Shown here: piece after piece, positions 5,544-7,928 of the stretch
Position numbering within the stretch: the stretch's first letter is position 1
Layout of the letters: the number at the start of each line of letters is the position of its first letter
Assembly (NCBI GenBank): GCA_030635485.1
Contig: DAOVYS010000121.1
Span: 1-7,928, forward strand
DNA: 7,928 nucleotides
Reading direction: 5' to 3'
DNA from: Pseudomonadota bacterium
GTDB lineage: Bacteria; Desulfobacterota; Desulfobulbia; Desulfobulbales; DAOVYS01
The notes under the pieces: generated by a model
Seen by the model: only the letters and a program-made list of their open reading frames with translations
Databases searched by the model: none
What the model was told of the DNA's origin: nothing
Translations under genes and position numbers: made by a program

Positions 5544-7421
5544 ATGAAATCTGATGAAATCCAATACGATGTTCTGGTGATCGGGGCCGGCCATGCCGGG
5601 TGCGAGGCTGCCCTGGCCGCGGCCCGCATGGGATGTAAGACCGTTATCACGACAATAAACGCTGACGGGATCGGCGCTATGTCATGCAATCCTGCTGTGG
5701 GCGGCCTGGCAAAGGGGCATCTTGTCAAGGAGATCGACGCCCTTGGCGGTGAAATGGCCAAAAACATCGATGCAACCGCCATTCAGTTCCGTCGTCTGAA
5801 CACTAGTAAAGGACCGGCTGTCTGGTCGTCTCGTGCCCAGGCAGATCGACTGCTCTACCGGCTGCGCATGAAAGAGGTCCTGGAAAATCAGAAAGGGCTG
5901 GACATTAAACAGACCGTGGCGGACCGTCTTCTTGTGGAAAACGGACGTGTGGTCGGAATCGTCACATCACTCGAAGAAACAATAAAGAGCAGGAGCGTGG
6001 TTATTGCAGCAGGGACTTTTTTAAACGGCATAATCCACATTGGTTTAAAAAACTTTTCAGCCGGCAGGATGGGCGACTCCCCTTCGGTCAAGCTTTCGGA
6101 GCATTTAAAAGAACTGGGGTTTGATATGGGCCGGATGAAGACCGGCACCACACCGCGATTAAACGGGAACACGATCGATTATTCCGAACTCGACGCCCAG
6201 TACAGCGACGATCCGCCCAATCTTTTTTCATTTTCAAGCTCAGGCGGGGCAAAGCAGCCCCAACGTCCCTGCTATATCACGTACACAAATCCACAGACCC
6301 ACGAAATTATAAAATCAGGAATCGACCGCTCCCCGATGTTTACCGGAATTATTGAAGGTGTGGGAGCGCGCTATTGTCCTTCCATTGAAGATAAGGTCGT
6401 CCGTTTCCCGGATAAGGAGCGGCACCAGATATTTCTGGAACCGGAAGGGCTGAACACGGTTGAGGTCTATCCAAACGGGGTGCCGACAAGCCTTCCCGTG
6501 GATATTCAGATCGAAATGCTGAGGAGCATAAAGGGGCTGGAACAGGTGAAGATAATCCGGCCCGGATATGCCATTGAGTATGATTATGTAAACCCCCTGG
6601 AACTGCGGCCCTCCCTGGAGACAAAAAAGGTAAGAGGACTTTTTCTGGCCGGTCAGATCAACGGTACGTCAGGATATGAGGAGGCGGCGGCGCAAGGGTT
6701 TATTGCAGCCGTAAATGCCGTCAAATACGTTCGTGATGAAGAACCGCTTATCCTGAGCCGTTCCCAGGCATACATCGGGGTCTTGATTGATGATCTGGTG
6801 ACAAGAGGGACAAAGGAGCCCTACCGGCTTTTCACGTCCAGGGCCGAATACCGGCTTCTCCTGCGGGAGGATAATGCTGATCTGAGGCTTCGGGATATCG
6901 GCCGGGATCTTGGACTCGTAGATAGGGAAACCTATGACGTCTTTAAAAAGAAACGGGATGATATTGACCAGGGCATAGATCGGCTTAACAAAACAATGGT
7001 CAGGCCCACCCCTGAGATCAACTCCAGGCTCGAGGCATCAGGGAGTGCGCCGCTTAAGCAGGCTGTTGCCCTGGCAGATCTGCTGCGCAGGCCGGAAATT
7101 AAATTGCATCATCTCGCAGCCCTGATCGGCAAGGATCTTGAGATTCAACCCGAGGTAACACGGGAAGTCGAGCTCCAGGTAAAATACGAGGGTTATATAA
7201 AAAGGCAGAATGAGCAGGTGGAGAGATTCAAACGGCTTGAGACCGTGGCCTTGCCCGAGGAATTGAAATATGAAGAAATGGCAGGGCTCTCAACAGAGAT
7301 CGTGGAAAAGCTCTCCCAAATCAGGCCCGGATCCCTGGGCCAGGCCTCCCGCATATCAGGAGTCACTCCCGCCGCAATCTCGGTGCTTCAGGTTCATTTG
7401 AAAAAGGCTGGGCTTCTTTGA
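5544..7421 (+). CDS. mnmG: tRNA uridine-5-carboxymethylaminomethyl(34) synthesis enzyme MnmG (GidA)
   Basis: MnmG is a FAD-dependent cytoplasmic enzyme that, with the GTPase MnmE, installs the (carboxymethyl)aminomethyl group on wobble uridine 34 of certain tRNAs, using NADH and methylene-tetrahydrofolate. It has 625 residues, almost the same as E. coli (629), so it is full length. The FAD-binding motif GAGHAG is at 14-19. The SCNPAVGGLAKGHLVKEIDALGG segment (from 47) carries the conserved Cys48, and RAQADR follows. Both family signatures are present: GARYCPSIEDKVVRF with the second conserved Cys278, and AGQINGTSGYEEAAAQGF starting at 369. The C-terminal helical MnmE/tRNA-binding region ends GVTPAAISVLQVHLKK. 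An in-frame TAA at 5538 rules out an earlier start. No clear Shine-Dalgarno precedes the ATG. The gap of 38 bases after trkH suggests co-transcription; mnmE is not in the window. Confidence 0.97.
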   Translation: MKSDEIQYDVLVIGAGHAGCEAALAAARMGCKTVITTINADGIGAMSCNPAVGGLAKGHLVKEIDALGGEMAKNIDATAIQFRRLNTSKGPAVWSSRAQADRLLYRLRMKEVLENQKGLDIKQTVADRLLVENGRVVGIVTSLEETIKSRSVVIAAGTFLNGIIHIGLKNFSAGRMGDSPSVKLSEHLKELGFDMGRMKTGTTPRLNGNTIDYSELDAQYSDDPPNLFSFSSSGGAKQPQRPCYITYTNPQTHEIIKSGIDRSPMFTGIIEGVGARYCPSIEDKVVRFPDKERHQIFLEPEGLNTVEVYPNGVPTSLPVDIQIEMLRSIKGLEQVKIIRPGYAIEYDYVNPLELRPSLETKKVRGLFLAGQINGTSGYEEAAAQGFIAAVNAVKYVRDEEPLILSRSQAYIGVLIDDLVTRGTKEPYRLFTSRAEYRLLLREDNADLRLRDIGRDLGLVDRETYDVFKKKRDDIDQGIDRLNKTMVRPTPEINSRLEASGSAPLKQAVALADLLRRPEIKLHHLAALIGKDLEIQPEVTREVELQVKYEGYIKRQNEQVERFKRLETVALPEELKYEEMAGLSTEIVEKLSQIRPGSLGQASRISGVTPAAISVLQVHLKKAGLL

Positions 7422-7514
7422 AAAAATTTCAATTCTCCTTTCCCTTCTTTCAACAGCATTCAGTGAGACAAGGGGACCGCGACAAAGGGCGTAATGAGTA
7501 AAAAACTGGCCTGT

Positions 7515-7551
7515 TAATCGTTTTTGTATTATGGTAATAGACAAACGATTA
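7515..7551. promoter_or_regulatory. AT-rich dyad upstream of the ATPase gene (possible operator or weak terminator)
   Basis: TAATCGTTT (7515-7523) and AAACGATTA (7543-7551) are perfect 9-base inverted copies separated by 19 bases. A T-rich run (7552-7567) follows. It sits 35 bases before the GTG of the ATPase gene and 93 bases after the mnmG stop. The T-run would fit a weak intrinsic terminator for mnmG, but the stem has only two G-C pairs. Alternatively it overlaps a poor promoter-like pair (TTGTAT 7524-7529, 17 bases, GATTAT 7547-7552) and could be an operator for the ATPase gene. The symmetry is clear; the role is a guess. Confidence 0.45.
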
Positions 7552-7586
7552 TTTTAATTATTTTTTCTGCTCAAAGAGAAATATCA

Positions 7587-7928
7587 GTGAAATTTGTAAA
7601 CCGGGAAAAAGAACTGGCCTTACTTGAATCAGAGTACGCACAAGAGAGATTTTCTTTTACCGTTCTCTACGGCAGGAGGCGTGTTGGTAAAACAAGGCTG
7701 ATCCGTGAATTTATCCAGGGCAAGAATGCCATATACTTTCTGGCAGATACGCAGACAGAAAAACTCAATCTGGAAGCATTTTGCAGTAACGCATCAGAGA
7801 TGCTGGACGATCCTCTGCTTAATCAGGTTGTTTTTAAAGACTGGTCATCGATTATCAGATACATTTGTGAGCGGAGTGACAAAGATCAAAAACTGATTAT
7901 AGCAATTGACGAATTCCAGTATCTTGCC
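7587..7928 (+). CDS. P-loop ATPase of the archaeal-type ATPase family (AAA-like), 3'-truncated by window edge
   Basis: The frame is open from a GTG at 7587 to the last base, encoding 114 residues of a longer protein. The N-terminus, KFVNREKELALLESEY, is the usual opening of the ATP-binding proteins of the archaeal-type ATPase group (PF01637-like), which supports the GTG start. The Walker A motif GRRRVGKT is at 29-36 (Lys35, Thr36). The YFLADTQTEKLNLEAF segment after the first helix is also typical. Walker B, LIIAIDEFQYL, is at 103-113 with Asp108 and Glu109. Members are usually near 400-480 residues, and many have a C-terminal DUF234 domain, which here would lie outside the window. Their cellular role is unknown. 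The Shine-Dalgarno is weak (AGAGA, 7575-7579). The frame is open back to a TAA at 7515 but has no better start. Base use is more AT-rich than in mnmG, hinting at a gene of different history. Confidence 0.85.
   Translation, partial: MKFVNREKELALLESEYAQERFSFTVLYGRRRVGKTRLIREFIQGKNAIYFLADTQTEKLNLEAFCSNASEMLDDPLLNQVVFKDWSSIIRYICERSDKDQKLIIAIDEFQYLA

Noticed and set aside
7418..7432. TTGAAA-AAA-TTTCAA palindrome over the mnmG stop codon as a terminator
   Set aside because: The stem is only six mostly A-T pairs and no T-run follows; a pyrimidine-rich mixed stretch follows instead.
7705..7896. Forward frame of 63 codons inside the ATPase region
   Set aside because: It is out of frame with the GTG 7587 frame, which carries intact Walker A and Walker B motifs.

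Overview
The window reads as a piece of a Gram-negative anaerobe-type chromosome. The best guess is Desulfobacterota (sulfate-reducer-like deltaproteobacteria). This rests on the gene families, a moderate base composition, and intergenic palindromic repeats whose style I associate with that group; it is an inference, since no rRNA or other marker gene is present. Every gene recognised lies on the + strand.

Layout: (1) 1-659 is the C-terminal four fifths of UppP/BacA, undecaprenyl-diphosphate phosphatase, cut by the window start. (2) 780-1889 is an exported HtrA/Deg-type serine protease with one PDZ domain and an intact catalytic triad. (3) 2039-2353 is a small FmdB-family zinc-ribbon protein that has lost the usual first CxxC. 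(4) 2490-3833 is TrkA, the regulatory subunit of the Trk potassium uptake system, with a TTG start fixed by a strong Shine-Dalgarno. (5) 3991-5505 is TrkH, the membrane pore subunit. (6) 5544-7421 is MnmG (GidA), the FAD-dependent tRNA wobble-uridine modification enzyme. (7) 7587 to the window end is the N-terminal part of a P-loop ATPase of the archaeal-type ATPase family, starting at a GTG and cut by the window end.

The genes are mostly housekeeping: cell-wall lipid carrier recycling, envelope protein quality control, potassium homeostasis and tRNA modification. TrkA and TrkH form one transport complex, and trkH and mnmG are only 38 bases apart, so trkA-trkH-mnmG may be co-transcribed. The ATPase after mnmG is of a sporadically distributed family and follows an AT-rich gap with a dyad, which may mark the edge of a more variable region.

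The most distinctive feature is between the genes. Each of the four gaps wider than about 100 bases between uppP and trkH contains a different inverted-repeat element. These are an AATTACG/AATTAGG heptad palindrome (666-764), a GGTGCGCA-type REP-like pair (1932-1998), a GATGGC...GTAAAAA composite repeat (2352-2449), and an element of about 145 bases with 23-base terminal inverted repeats (3828-3972) that includes the trkA stop codon. No new multi-gene system, CRISPR array, tRNA or rRNA was found.
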